In this document: piece by piece, positions 1-9,530 of the stretch | Position numbering within the stretch: the first letter of the stretch is position 1 | How the letters are laid out: each line of letters starts with the position of its first letter | NCBI GenBank assembly: GCA_021777055.1 | Contig: JAIQZO010000085.1 | Span: forward strand, 1 to 63,289 | Reading direction: 5' to 3' | Length of the DNA stretch: 63,289 nucleotides | DNA from: Candidatus Anammoxibacter sp. | GTDB lineage: Bacteria > Planctomycetota > Brocadiia > Brocadiales > Anammoxibacteraceae | The notes under the pieces: generated by a model | What the model was told of the DNA's origin: nothing | Databases searched by the model: none | What the model saw: the letters and a program-made list of their open reading frames with translations, nothing else | Translations under genes and position numbers: made by a program

Positions 1-1
1 T

Positions 2-145
2 GATAACAATAACAACACTGATAACAATAACAACACTGATAACAATAACAACACTGATAACAATAACAACACTGATAACAATAACAACACTGATAACAAT
101 AACAACACTGATAACAATAACAACACTGATAACAATGATGATACT
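2..145 (+). repeat. 18-bp in-frame tandem repeat, about 8 units
   Basis: The unit GATAACAATAACAACACT is repeated seven times without visible change from 2 to 127. A diverged eighth unit (128-145) has two AAC/AAT codons changed to GAT. The array continues past the left edge, so the true copy number is unknown. Near-perfect identity suggests recent expansion by slippage. Confidence 0.9.
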
Positions 146-205
146 AGGCCGCGCAGACCACGCAGACCGAGACCAGGGAACGATGATGACGATGATGACG
201 ATTAA
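2..205 (+). CDS. C-terminal part of an Asn/Asp-repeat protein (5' end outside window)
   Basis: An open frame enters from the left edge and ends at TAA 203-205. It encodes eight DNNNNT-type hexapeptides; the eighth is changed to DNNDDT. A basic Arg/Pro stretch (RPRRPRRPRPG) follows, then an all-Asp tail. Low-complexity Asn/Thr/Asp tails like this occur on secreted or surface proteins and as flexible linkers, but the functional domain lies outside the window, so no function is assigned. The repeat keeps the frame exactly (18-bp units), which argues that it is translated. The next gene downstream is on the opposite strand, so this looks like the end of a transcription unit. Confidence 0.6.
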   Translation, partial: DNNNNTDNNNNTDNNNNTDNNNNTDNNNNTDNNNNTDNNNNTDNNDDTRPRRPRRPRPGNDDDDDDD

Positions 206-355
206 TGCACTTAATCCCCACCATCAATGCTGGCGTAGATTAGGAATACCATGTCATGTAAGAAATAATATTTCTAAAACGTTTTGTTCTTAAACTGCTT
301 TAATAAACATTTTAAATTAGCGCCAAGGCGGTGATATTGTTATACACAAATAATA

Positions 356-389
356 TAGGATGGGTAGAGCTATAGCTCTACCCATCCTA
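356..389. terminator. 34-bp perfect palindrome between convergent genes
   Basis: The arms TAGGATGGGTAGAGC and GCTCTACCCATCCTA are perfectly complementary (15 bp) around a TATA centre. The hairpin lies between the plus-strand repeat protein (ends 205) and the minus-strand gene ending at 575, and is followed by CATTTTAATT. It fits a bidirectional terminator, though the T-run is weak. The rest of 206-574 shows no coding signal. Confidence 0.5.
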
Positions 390-574
390 CATTTTAATTC
401 GTAACTAATATACTTGTTCTGCGGTTCGATATTCAGAAAAACTATTTATATATGCAAATTAGTTTGGATTTCTTTACATACTCTGCAAATAAGGAGTATC
501 CATCAGAAGCCAGCCCTCTTTAATTTAGAAAGAAGCTAAAAAGAGAACACGAAAAAAGTCTTTAAGTTTTAGTC

Positions 575-1333
575 TCATTTACCAAATATATCGGAAAAAG
601 CTTTCAACGCATCCTGAATCTGCTGTCCGGCATCCTCCATGTCCTTCTGTTGATATGGATTGTCCCCTTGATTACCGTTGATACTGTCCATGACATCACT
701 AAGATTCTCTGATTTAACAATCTTGGTACCAGCGGGCAATCTATAATCATCAGCCTTCCCTATTTCAAAGCTGATCAGCTCCGTTCTTGCTTCCATTCCA
801 GCGAAATTAGATATTGTTCTGACAGGAAATTTTTTATGAAACCAGACGGTGGACATAAAATCTGTAAATTCAACAACTGTACAGTCCAATCCTTTATATT
901 TCTCTTTTCTTACAACCTTACCACCCCACTTTTTAATGGACTCATCATCAATGGAATACATTTCCTGCTTCTTCATTCCATCTACCATTTCAGAATAGTC
1001 AACAACACTGGCTTCACTAGTATTTGGGTTATAGTTATAAACCTTATTTTTTTCATTATCTTTATAATGTATCTGGACCTCATTCCGCTTAAACATTCCA
1101 AGGGCATCAATCTCTGTATTTGTCTCTTCACGAGTATACGCACCCCATTCTCCAATGGAAAAGTGGTGGGTTGTCTTACTAGTTCCCACAGGAGCTATCA
1201 TTTCTAAAACTATTTTGGCATTCTTAAAATCATAGATCTTTTGCCCTCCAATGGCATCCCTTTCTTTGACAAATATAGCAAAACATAGAACCGCTGTCAG
1301 AATAAGTACTAGATTGAAAATTTGTTTTCTCAT
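575..1333 (-). CDS. Membrane-anchored or secreted protein of unknown function (DUF4412-like)
   Basis: This 252-residue protein begins with a basic N-terminus and one hydrophobic segment (about residues 6-22), read as a signal peptide or anchor; no lipobox is evident. The body is rich in beta-type sequence and holds a VWFHKKFPVRT segment, reminiscent of DUF4412/LolA-like periplasmic proteins. I judge that match by eye and hold it loosely. The C-terminus (about 205-252) is polar and Gln/Asp-rich. No Shine-Dalgarno precedes the ATG at 1333, so the start is uncertain. No operon partner is evident: the upstream neighbour is divergent. Confidence 0.6.
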   Translation of the reverse strand: MRKQIFNLVLILTAVLCFAIFVKERDAIGGQKIYDFKNAKIVLEMIAPVGTSKTTHHFSIGEWGAYTREETNTEIDALGMFKRNEVQIHYKDNEKNKVYNYNPNTSEASVVDYSEMVDGMKKQEMYSIDDESIKKWGGKVVRKEKYKGLDCTVVEFTDFMSTVWFHKKFPVRTISNFAGMEARTELISFEIGKADDYRLPAGTKIVKSENLSDVMDSINGNQGDNPYQQKDMEDAGQQIQDALKAFSDIFGK

Positions 1334-1784
1334 AACTAATCATTAAATGTGTCCATTTGCGCTGATTCGCAAAGCGTAACAAAGGAACGATTTTATACAA
1401 TATAAAACTGTATTTTTATACAGTTTCTAAATCAAGACCTGACTGATTTCATTTCTTATTTACAATAATATCGTACCAAATCTTAATATATTTAATACGT
1501 TTTCAAGAAAATCTATAGAAAACCTGAAATACAACTAAGGTAATATGATATTTGCACTTACATATTGTTTGTGATAAACTACATTTTATATTTTACTCAT
1601 TTAGTTTGTATCGGATAGCGCAGCGGCCAGGTCTATATAATTCTAAATTGGCATTAAATACAAGAGCCGAGATCTCGATACTCTAACTAGTATGTCCGGC
1701 AATCTATCTGTTTAGATATATAAAAACAATCTATAGGACAAATGGAAATATAAATATGTTTTCTTTGTTACAACTTCGCATAGT
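1334..1784. other. Divergent intergenic region, nothing recognised
   Basis: These 450 bp of AT-rich sequence separate the divergent genes at 1333 (minus) and 1785 (plus). No open frame of note, tRNA or strong hairpin was seen. Promoters for both genes should lie here but none stands out. Confidence 0.5.
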
Positions 1785-3164
1785 ATGAAAAATTATAGGA
1801 GGAGAATTCTACAACTTTTAGCTGTTCTAGCTATTCTAACAGTGATAACATCTGTCTCATTAGTCTTTCTCCTGTTTGAAAGTAGTCCTATTACACAGAA
1901 TACCGTCCCAGTTAACACTAACGATGCTGTACGAGTACGTACAACCGCAAAGAATATTATTAACAATCTTTTTAGCAACAAGAATCACCCTGTCATTATT
2001 TCTGCATCAGAGGAAGATTTCAATAGCCTCTTTACATTAGCACATCAATCAATATCAAGGATTTCAGGTTCCGTTGATGTCTCACCGGAACAGTTCGCAT
2101 TATTCACTTCAATTAGAATCCCTAATATTATTGGGGATTACTTGAATATACGCTTTAATCTTGCCCCTTCAGACACGGGTATTCATATATTGGGTATGTC
2201 ACTGGGAAAAATCCCAATCCCTGGAAGAGTGGCACATTTTCTAATTTCGTTAACCCTCGATATAATGTTCGGGTTTAACCATGGAAAAGAGCTTTTAGGT
2301 CATATAGATTCAATAGAGTTGACGGACACGTCGATGTGTGTACACATGCAACCAATCCAGGATTTAAAGAAACATATACAAAATTTGAAATACCGCATTG
2401 AATACGTTAGAGATGAAGTCTCAGTTATGGGTAATCCAGAAACAGTCCGAATATATTACTCAGAAATAATTGAACTAGCAGAAAAATATCCAACAGAAGT
2501 GTCTCCATCAAAAAACCCTATATCATTTTCATATTTCATTGAACATATTTTTAAACTTGCACATGAGAGAGGTGGCAATCCGGTAGAGGAGAATCAAGCT
2601 GCAATTCTAGCACTCTCTATTTACTTTGGAGATTGGCGAATAGAACATATTATAGGTAATGTCCTCACTGATAAGATGAAATCACAACACAAGAAATCTT
2701 ATAACGTAGTCATTGCCGATCGCATTGATCTTCGTCTGCATTTTATTATCTCTGCAGCCCTTGAGATAGTATATAAGAATAATATTACATTTGGAATTGG
2801 TGAATTTAAAGAACTCATGGATGCTAGACATGGTGGAAGTGGGTTTAGTTTTGTAGATCTTGCGGCTGATAGAGCAGGAGTTAGGTTTGCAGAAATAGCA
2901 ACAGACCCACTAACCGCCAGCAAAACACAACTATTACTTAGCCAAGATTTACACGAAGATCATTTCTTTCCAAACATAATGAACCTGCCTGAAATGTTAT
3001 CAAAAGAGAGTTTTGAACACTATTTTGATAATGTAAATAGTGATAAATACCTGGCATTAGTCCGTGATATTGATACCTGCATTGAAACATTACCTGTTTA
3101 TAGAGGAGAAAAAGTGTTTCATAATACAAATGCATGCAGTATAGAAACTGTAATTCCTAATTGA
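1785..3164 (+). CDS. Conserved membrane-anchored protein, function unknown
   Basis: The 459-residue product has a positively charged N-terminus (KNYRRR) and one transmembrane helix (about residues 8-31), so most of it should be extracytoplasmic. The region at about 55-200 resembles soluble lipid- or polymer-binding modules in general character only. The C-terminal third contains GGSGFSFVDLAADRAG (about residues 347-362), which looks like a conserved signature of an uncharacterised family. I cannot name a function. There is no obvious Shine-Dalgarno before ATG 1785. The gene is monocistronic and convergent with the sulfur-metabolism gene downstream. Confidence 0.65.
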   Translation: MKNYRRRILQLLAVLAILTVITSVSLVFLLFESSPITQNTVPVNTNDAVRVRTTAKNIINNLFSNKNHPVIISASEEDFNSLFTLAHQSISRISGSVDVSPEQFALFTSIRIPNIIGDYLNIRFNLAPSDTGIHILGMSLGKIPIPGRVAHFLISLTLDIMFGFNHGKELLGHIDSIELTDTSMCVHMQPIQDLKKHIQNLKYRIEYVRDEVSVMGNPETVRIYYSEIIELAEKYPTEVSPSKNPISFSYFIEHIFKLAHERGGNPVEENQAAILALSIYFGDWRIEHIIGNVLTDKMKSQHKKSYNVVIADRIDLRLHFIISAALEIVYKNNITFGIGEFKELMDARHGGSGFSFVDLAADRAGVRFAEIATDPLTASKTQLLLSQDLHEDHFFPNIMNLPEMLSKESFEHYFDNVNSDKYLALVRDIDTCIETLPVYRGEKVFHNTNACSIETVIPN

Positions 3165-3166
3165 AA

Positions 3167-3240
3167 ATATGATTACACTGATTATATTTGATTACGCTGA
3201 TAAAAATCGGTGTAATCTGTTTTAATCTGTGCAATCATAT
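3167..3240. terminator. Long imperfect hairpin between convergent genes
   Basis: ATATGATTACACTGATTA at 3167 pairs imperfectly with TAATCTGTGCAATCATAT ending at 3240. A second stem (GATTACGCTGAT / ATCGGTGTAATC) is nested inside. The position, 3 nt after one stop codon and about 65 nt from the opposing stop, suits a bidirectional terminator. The GATTAC-type motif repeated within it also looks like a palindromic dispersed repeat. Confidence 0.5.
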
Positions 3241-3304
3241 TTAGGCTATTACTTGTGACAGTTTTGCTTTTATGACAGTTTAAAATGAAGATTCCTATAC
3301 TATA

Positions 3305-4687
3305 TTAAACTATTTCCAGCGCAGCGGACTTCAAGATTGCGTCAAATCCACCGGCAATATCTAGTACATCCTTGAAACCATTCGCCTTTAATATGGAACT
3401 TGCCATCATCGACCTGTATCCCCCTTTGCAATAGACGTAATAAGCCTTTTCTTTATCTAACTCTTGCAAATGATCATTCATAACATCCAAAGGAAAATTC
3501 TTTGCTGATTTAACATGCCCAGCATTAAATTCCGCAGGTTTTCTCACATCTAAAATTACTGTTTCACTCCTGTTAATTTGTTCCCCAATACTTTCTGAAG
3601 CAACGGATTCTATTTGATCAATCTTTCGTCCTGACTCAGCCCATGCATTAATACCGCCTTTAATATACCCAATAGAGTTATCTAATCCCACCCGGGCAAG
3701 CCTGACAATAGACTCTTTCTCCCTTCCCTCTTCAGCCAAGATAATAATCGGCATATTAATGTCTGCAATTATAGTTCCTGCCCATACTGCAAATGTACCA
3801 TCGAGTCCAATGTTAATGGAACCGGGAATAAATCCATTCTTAAACGTTTTTTGATGACGAGTGTCAAGTACTACCGCCCCCCTTTCTATCTCTTTTTCAA
3901 TCTCTTCTACCGAAAGCTCATTCAACCCGTGTTCAACTACCTTATCAATGCTCTTACTACCACTCATATTTAACATAACATTGCCAGGGAAATATTGAGG
4001 AGGAGGGAGAATCCCAGTTGTTACCTTTTTCACGAACTCCTCTTTACTAATATCCTGCAAGGCATAATTGTTCTTTTTTTGATCACCAAGGGTAGAGAAT
4101 GTCTCTTTGCTCATATTCTTACCACAAGCAGAACCAGGCCCATGTCCCGGATAAACAATCAGATGATCTTCTAACGGCATAATCTTTGACCTGAGAGAAT
4201 CATACAGAACACCCGCAAGCACCTCTTTTGATATATCCTTATTAACAGCAAGGTCAGGACGGCCAACATCACCAATAAACAATGTATCACCGGTAAAAAT
4301 AGCATGGTTCTTCCCATCTGCATCAATTAAGAGGTAAGTCGTTGACTCCGGAGTATGCCCCGGAGTATGCAAAATTTTTATTTTAACCGCACCAAGAGAA
4401 AACATTTCACCATCAGAAGCATTGAGGATAGTACCTTTCTCAATCTTAGCATCCGGCCCGTATACAACCTTTGCCCCGGTCTTATCCGCAAGATCCATAT
4501 AACCTGAAACAAAATCTGCATGAAAGTGGGTTTCAAAAACATATTTTATCTCTGCACCCCCATCTTTTGCCATTTTTATATAAGCATCAGTGTCACGTAA
4601 CGGATCAATCACCGCCGCTTCACCATTAGATTCTATATAATAAGCTGCCTGAGCCAAACAATTAGTGTAAATCTGCTCAATTTTCAT
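3305..4687 (-). CDS. MBL-fold hydrolase with two rhodanese domains (persulfide dioxygenase-like)
   Basis: Residues 1 to about 240 form a metallo-beta-lactamase domain: HFHADF (H54, H56, D58), HTPGHT near 110, GDTLFIGDVGRPDL and YPGHGPGSACG supply the metal ligands of the glyoxalase II/ETHE1 group. Two rhodanese domains follow. The first (about 270-355) lacks the catalytic Cys (ILAEEGREKE at that place). The second (about 370-455) keeps an active loop, YCKGGYRS. This architecture is known for sulfur-handling enzymes that oxidise glutathione or other low-molecular persulfides, so a role in sulfide or persulfide detoxification is likely. Length (460 aa) fits the family. It is a single gene. Its promoter should lie in the 4688-5345 gap. 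Confidence 0.85.
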   Translation of the reverse strand: MKIEQIYTNCLAQAAYYIESNGEAAVIDPLRDTDAYIKMAKDGGAEIKYVFETHFHADFVSGYMDLADKTGAKVVYGPDAKIEKGTILNASDGEMFSLGAVKIKILHTPGHTPESTTYLLIDADGKNHAIFTGDTLFIGDVGRPDLAVNKDISKEVLAGVLYDSLRSKIMPLEDHLIVYPGHGPGSACGKNMSKETFSTLGDQKKNNYALQDISKEEFVKKVTTGILPPPQYFPGNVMLNMSGSKSIDKVVEHGLNELSVEEIEKEIERGAVVLDTRHQKTFKNGFIPGSINIGLDGTFAVWAGTIIADINMPIIILAEEGREKESIVRLARVGLDNSIGYIKGGINAWAESGRKIDQIESVASESIGEQINRSETVILDVRKPAEFNAGHVKSAKNFPLDVMNDHLQELDKEKAYYVYCKGGYRSMMASSILKANGFKDVLDIAGGFDAILKSAALEIV

Positions 4688-5345
4688 ATCTTTATAGCCT
4701 TAAATAATGTTTTTATAGATTTTTATCAAAAGTAAACGAAAATTTCCCCTTGTCCCTTTTACCATTCTCTGACGATAACTAATAACCGGCAAACAAAAGA
4801 ATCTATTACCATATCAAAAAAACAACTTGCTTTTTAATTCCCATTCCTATATTATTAAGTCTTTCTAAAATAATCTCTACTAAAATAATCAGTGACACAT
4901 CAAACTTTCCTTCGATTAAACAAGCTTTAGGTAATTATCCACACACACACTACTTAATTATTTTAAACGTTTCTTCCCATACAAAGCAAATACAAACATC
5001 AGAATTCAGTAGGGATGGATGGTTTATATCCAATAGTTTTCGACTTTCACGCAGTAAGACTAACTATTTCTAATGGTATAACGTACAAAAAGGACAAAGC
5101 AGATATTTTCATACTAAATTCTGTTTAATGTTTAATATACGATTACACATAAAGAACTTATTTTTAAAGAAAGAAATTAAACAGCGACAAGGATTAAGTA
5201 TCCGGGAAAACAGAAATAATGGAGTGCTGAAGCTTTAGAATTTCAATGTTTTTACATTACTTCAAACCTACAGTACGCCAATATTTTATTTTTTGGTTGC
5301 AGTCCATTGGACTGCACAATGTTACAATTTGTAAAAAAGGAATTT
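4688..5345. other. Divergent intergenic region with a small palindrome at the helicase leader
   Basis: About 650 bp separate the MBL gene and the helicase. Most of it shows nothing. At 5298-5316 TGCAGTCCA and TGGACTGCA form a 19-bp palindrome about 30 nt before the preferred helicase start. An alternative TTG start (5307) lies inside it. It could be an operator or a leader hairpin. No riboswitch was recognised. Confidence 0.35.
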
Positions 5346-6716
5346 ATGGACTTTAATGAATTTAAGCTTAACCCGTTACTAAACAAAGGTATTTCACAAG
5401 CAGGATACGTAGTAGCAACACCCATTCAGCAAAAAGCAATACCAGTTGTTTTACAAGGAAAAGATTTAATAGGAACCGCGCAAACCGGAACAGGAAAGAC
5501 CGCAGCGTTTGTATTACCAATACTTAACAAGTTGCTCAGTAGTAAAAAACGTAGATGCCGAGCATTGATTCTTACACCAACCCGGGAACTTGCGGAGCAG
5601 ATACATAATACTATTATTGACCTGGCCACAGGAACAAAGATAAAAAGCGCAACAATTTATGGTGGAGTGAATGAACAAGCCCAGTTAAGAGCTTTACGCT
5701 ACGGAACGGAAATCCTTGTAGCATGCCCAGGACGATTAATTGATCTTGCTGAAAGAACTAATGAGAAATTTGAAGATCTGGATATATTAGTATTAGACGA
5801 GGCTGATCGTATGTTTGATATGGGTTTTCTACCAGCTATTAATCAAATCATAGATTTTCTCCCAACAAAAAGGCAAACGCTCCTCTTTTCTGCAACATTT
5901 CCACCTGAAATAGAGAAATTGAGTTACCAGTGCCTCAATAATCCTGAACGTATTGCCGTTGGAATATCTCGTCCTGCTTATACCGTAAGCCATGCACTCT
6001 ACCCTGTCCCAGACCATCTAAAAGTATCTTTGCTAAAAAACTTACTAAAAACAACACCGGCAGAGTCCGTTCTGATCTTTACCCGTACCAAACATCGCGC
6101 CAAACGACTGGCAGTTCAAGTTGGACGTTTTGGCCATGAGACAACAAGCTTGCATGGAAATTGTACCCAGGGACAACGACAAAAGGCCCTTAGCGGTTTC
6201 AAAGAGGGCAAATTCCAGATTATGGTAGCGACTGATATCGCCGCCCGTGGACTGGATATTGACGGTATATCTCATGTAATAAATTATGACGTGCCAGATA
6301 CAGCAGAAGCATATATTCACAGAATAGGAAGAACAGGAAGGGCCGAAAGAACAGGAGACGCTTTTACCCTAGCAACACCGCAGGATGAGTCGATGATAAA
6401 GATCTTTGAGAGGATTTTGGGGCAAAAACTAGACAGGAATGTGCTGGAAGGGTTTGATTACAGTAAAGCAGCTCCAAGAAAGATGTATCCTCTATCAGGA
6501 ACAGGTAAACCAACCGGAAACAATAACAGAAGACCCACAAGATATAGCACTGACTCAAGTAAGAAAAATATACGTAGAGATAAAGAAGAGAAAACTGCTT
6601 TTGGAAAACCAGAAAACAAGAAATATAATTTAAAAAACAATAATAGTAAACTCAAGGGAAGTAATACAACAAGAGCCAGAAGATCATCGACGAAGAGAGA
6701 TATTAATAGTCGTTAA
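5346..6716 (+). CDS. DEAD-box ATP-dependent RNA helicase, RhlE-like
   Basis: The helicase core is complete: Q-motif (PTPIQ type, here TPIQQKAIP), motif I AQTGTGKT, PTRELAEQ, motif II LDEADRMFDMGF, motif III SAT, and the C-terminal RecA domain with ATDIAARGLDID and HRIGRTGRAERTG. The tail (about 395-456) is rich in Lys, Arg and Asn, typical of RNA-binding extensions. It should unwind structured RNA in ribosome assembly or mRNA turnover. I prefer ATG 5346 (MDFNEFKLNP) because AAGGA lies 4 nt upstream and homologues begin with this phrase. TTG 5307 would add 13 unconserved residues. Single gene. Confidence 0.93.
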   Translation: MDFNEFKLNPLLNKGISQAGYVVATPIQQKAIPVVLQGKDLIGTAQTGTGKTAAFVLPILNKLLSSKKRRCRALILTPTRELAEQIHNTIIDLATGTKIKSATIYGGVNEQAQLRALRYGTEILVACPGRLIDLAERTNEKFEDLDILVLDEADRMFDMGFLPAINQIIDFLPTKRQTLLFSATFPPEIEKLSYQCLNNPERIAVGISRPAYTVSHALYPVPDHLKVSLLKNLLKTTPAESVLIFTRTKHRAKRLAVQVGRFGHETTSLHGNCTQGQRQKALSGFKEGKFQIMVATDIAARGLDIDGISHVINYDVPDTAEAYIHRIGRTGRAERTGDAFTLATPQDESMIKIFERILGQKLDRNVLEGFDYSKAAPRKMYPLSGTGKPTGNNNRRPTRYSTDSSKKNIRRDKEEKTAFGKPENKKYNLKNNNSKLKGSNTTRARRSSTKRDINSR

Positions 6717-6782
6717 TCAAAAGGAATCAGTACAACTAATTGTTGCGTATACTTCTATCAAACATAAATTGAACTTTAACTA

Positions 6783-6978
6783 TTATAGGTGTTACTTTAT
6801 AAGATCTTCTTCAAAAAAATGACTTTGTAGATTTTATGGAATACAGAATTCAGGAGGCAGAATAAGAGAAAACATGATTCGGGAAGTGCGTACTAATTTA
6901 CAATTAATAACTCTATTGTAAAACAAGTGCAAATCTATGCTTTATTCTGAATTCTCTCTCCTGCATTCTGTATTCTGT
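6783..6978 (+). repeat. MITE-like palindromic element, copy A
   Basis: The end signature (GTTACTTTATAAGATCTTCTTC) is followed by an arm GAATACAGAATTCAGGAGG, a conserved centre TTTACAATTAATAACTCTAT, and the opposing arm CTCCTGCATTCTGTATTC. The same arrangement recurs at 7851, 34319, 34661, 46471, 53405 and 58670. It lies in a 609-bp gene-free gap; the remainder, 6979-7325, shows nothing else. Confidence 0.8.
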
Positions 6979-7325
6979 TTAATGATCGTAGACTAAATCT
7001 GTATGTTAAAAGATTTCACACAGATAGAACAGCTATTTATGAGATTAATGACCCCTAGAGCACTTCCGGAATATTAACATCACTCATCGTTACCATACAC
7101 ACAACTACAGACCCCATAGTGCCATTCTGATATGAATTCATATACAGAGCCAAAACCTCTAAAAATAGCCCAGGGACATTGCACACTAATATACCCATTA
7201 TCAGATATGGTCATTGCAATTTTGAAGTTGATAAAGGATTCGCCGGGTTTGAGGCACTGATTCTTAAGGAGTTGTCTATAAATAAGTAGTACATTCTGAG
7301 TTCAATAATTAAGCAAGGAGATAAT

Positions 7326-7727
7326 ATGGTTAGAAATCTTATTATTATAGTTATATTAACTATCTGTACATCCGCATATACAGAAGAGAAGATAGATAAT
7401 CCTGTCGCAAAGGAAGTATTTAGAGTGCGACTCTTTTTTGGGATCTCCATACCTGACGGGAGTGCAGTTTCATTGCATGATTGGAATGAATTCTTATCAA
7501 AAGACATTGCAACAGCATTTGATGGATTTAATGTTGTAGATTCAACAGGTTTTTATAAGGGCAGGGCTGAACGTTCGAAAATCGTAACCATTATTGCAAA
7601 TGAAGATGAGATCAATAAAGTAAAAGAAATTGCACGGAAGTATGCAAAAAAATTCAAACAAGACTCAGTTATGATGGTAAAGGTTCCTGTTAATGAATGG
7701 GATTTTATCAAAATTGATAAAAAATAA
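7326..7727 (+). CDS. Secreted DUF3574 family protein
   Basis: A short 133-residue protein with an N-terminal hydrophobic signal segment (residues 4-18, ending near SAYTEE). The mature part has the DUF3574 pattern: VRLFFGISIPDG, then SLHDWNEFLSKDIATAFDGF, and a C-terminal QDSVMMVKVPV strand resembling the family's QESVLRV segment. The biochemical role of DUF3574 is unknown. Start ATG 7326 is supported by AAGGAG about 7 nt upstream. The gene stands alone between two MITE copies. Confidence 0.75.
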   Translation: MVRNLIIIVILTICTSAYTEEKIDNPVAKEVFRVRLFFGISIPDGSAVSLHDWNEFLSKDIATAFDGFNVVDSTGFYKGRAERSKIVTIIANEDEINKVKEIARKYAKKFKQDSVMMVKVPVNEWDFIKIDKK

Positions 7728-7850
7728 TTGATCTTCTAGGACCATTCCATGATCTCTAAATTGAATAATTTGCAAAGATAGCAAAAAAAAGGATTAATAA
7801 ATGCTACATTAATGAACCTCGGTGCGTATAATAACGCGACGTATAAGTTA

Positions 7851-8075
7851 ATAGTATTACTTTATAAAAGCTTCTTTTTCAAAAAAAATTTTGTAGTTTT
7901 TATTGGATACTGAATGCAAGAGGCGGAAGCAAGAATAATAGAAAAAAAATTCAGTAAATGAGTACTAATTTACAATTAATAACTCTATTGTAAAACAAAC
8001 ACAAATCTATGCTTTCTGAATTCTGTCTCCTGGCTTCAGTATTCTGTATTTTGGCTGCTGGTTCGCCGCATTATG
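7851..8075 (+). repeat. MITE-like palindromic element, copy B
   Basis: It begins ATAGTATTACTTTATAAAAG, carries the shared centre TTTACAATTAATAACTCTAT and ends in a small GC-rich hairpin (GGTTCGCCGCATTATG). It has the same orientation as copy A, and together they flank the DUF3574 gene. It lies in the 900-bp gene-free stretch 7728-8627, which otherwise holds the repeat at 8137 and no coding signal. Confidence 0.8.
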
Positions 8076-8136
8076 ATATACAAATAGAAGCTTAATATGG
8101 ACTTTGTATCTTTTGTATCCTGTAAATCCGTCCCTT

Positions 8137-8240
8137 GGTTCAATTCTCCGCCTTGAACTAACAATATCCCTTGTAACCTATTGATATATAAGAGATGTTG
8201 TAATGTGAACATCATATCTTACGCACACCCAAGTATAGTT
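8137..8240 (+). repeat. Hairpin repeat, copy related to 57017-57121
   Basis: A hairpin (GGTTCAATTCTC / CTTGAACT, imperfect) is followed by CCTTGTAACCTATTGATATA and an ACATCATAT-type segment. The same order of blocks occurs at 57017-57121, so this is a dispersed repeat, not a gene-specific terminator. Confidence 0.6.
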
Positions 8241-8627
8241 ATTACCCAAAAAGTCTTAATTCACAACCTCTATAGTAAGGAATTTGTGGAAAATTCTTGC
8301 TTATTTACCTTTTTCAGAAGAGGTACAACCTTTTATTAAGTATGGTCAAAGTAAGAAACAGATTTGCATTTGTTAAATTAGCAGGTATTATTACTTTAGA
8401 GAAGATTACAATAAATACTCTCAATTTAAAAGCTCATTAATATAAGAACATAAAATAGCATTAAATTGGGTTTAAATATTATTAATTAAGGAACGCAATT
8501 GTAATGCTAAGATTTACGTCAGATTTATTTAAATTGACGAGCTATAAATGGAAATTTGGATAAAGATAATGTGAATATTAAAGTTACATGCATAATTTAT
8601 TAGATGTAGGTTCCCAAGGAGGATATA

Positions 8628-9530
8628 TTGATAAGGGTACGATTTCATGGAAGAGGCGGTCAAGGGATAAAGACTGCCAGTCGGATCCTTGGAACAGCAG
8701 CCTTTCTTGAAGGATATTATGTCCAAGACGCGCCACTTTACGGTGCGGAAAGAAGGGGCGCTCCAATTACAGCATTTGACCGCATCAGCAAAGAGCCTGT
8801 TCTGGAAAGAGGAATCATTACAAATCCTGATATCATAGCTATTGGAGATGAAACACTACTTAATGATGCCGCAGCCAATGTATTCCAGGGAATTAGGAAA
8901 GGCGGTATCTTTTTTGTAAATACCCATTATGAGGCCTCTCATATCCTTGAAAGGTACTGCTTACCTGAATGCAAAGTGATAGTACATGATGTAACCGATA
9001 TCACAATAAACACTGTGGGTAAGGCATCTGTTAGTGCTACGCTGGCAGCATGCATTTGCAGGATTACTGGCACCGCTGGAAAGGAAGCCTTAATAAATGC
9101 AATAAAAAAAGAGCTTAAATCTATTGAACTTAAGGATGAAACAATTGACAAAAATATTGAGGCGGCCATACTGTGCTATGATAAAATGTCAGAAGTTCCT
9201 ATAGAAACATATAGGTTTAACCCTGTAAGCGGGCCAAAAATTATTGCAGTTAAACATTACCTTCCACCAAAAGGAGTAGCTGTAATATATGCGAAAGGTA
9301 ATACAAAAAAGAGGAAAACAGGAAATTGGCGGCTTTTTAAACCCTGTATAAACTATGAAAGATGCGTAAGGTGCGGCATCTGTTTCGTAAGCTGTCCTGA
9401 TGGATGTATAAGTCTAGACACTGATAATTATCCGGTCATAGAGTATGCCAACTGTAAAGGGTGCCTCATATGCTATGAGGAGTGTTCTGCCAAGGCAATT
9501 GAAACAAAGAGGGAGGTAAGGACATGGTAA
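8628..9530 (+). CDS. porG: 2-oxoacid:ferredoxin oxidoreductase, fused gamma and delta (ferredoxin) subunits
   Basis: Residues 1 to about 185 are the gamma domain (FHGRGGQG at the N-terminus, AERRGAP). The C-terminal 60 residues are a delta-type double-cluster ferredoxin with CVRCGICFVSCP and CKGCLICYEECS, which bind two [4Fe-4S] clusters. The product moves electrons between the thiamine active site and ferredoxin, in the cytoplasm. The start is TTG 8628, five bases after a strong AAGGAGG. It overlaps the alpha gene by 7 nt, so the three genes form one translationally coupled operon. Pyruvate is the likeliest substrate given the nearby acetyl-CoA genes, but other 2-oxoacids cannot be excluded. 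Confidence 0.9.
   Translation: MIRVRFHGRGGQGIKTASRILGTAAFLEGYYVQDAPLYGAERRGAPITAFDRISKEPVLERGIITNPDIIAIGDETLLNDAAANVFQGIRKGGIFFVNTHYEASHILERYCLPECKVIVHDVTDITINTVGKASVSATLAACICRITGTAGKEALINAIKKELKSIELKDETIDKNIEAAILCYDKMSEVPIETYRFNPVSGPKIIAVKHYLPPKGVAVIYAKGNTKKRKTGNWRLFKPCINYERCVRCGICFVSCPDGCISLDTDNYPVIEYANCKGCLICYEECSAKAIETKREVRTW

Noticed and set aside
8517..8539. CGTCA...TGACG upstream of the oxidoreductase operon as another operator of the 41123 type
   Set aside because: The spacing is 13 bp instead of the constant 8 bp between these pentamers at 41123-41217, so it does not fit the motif.
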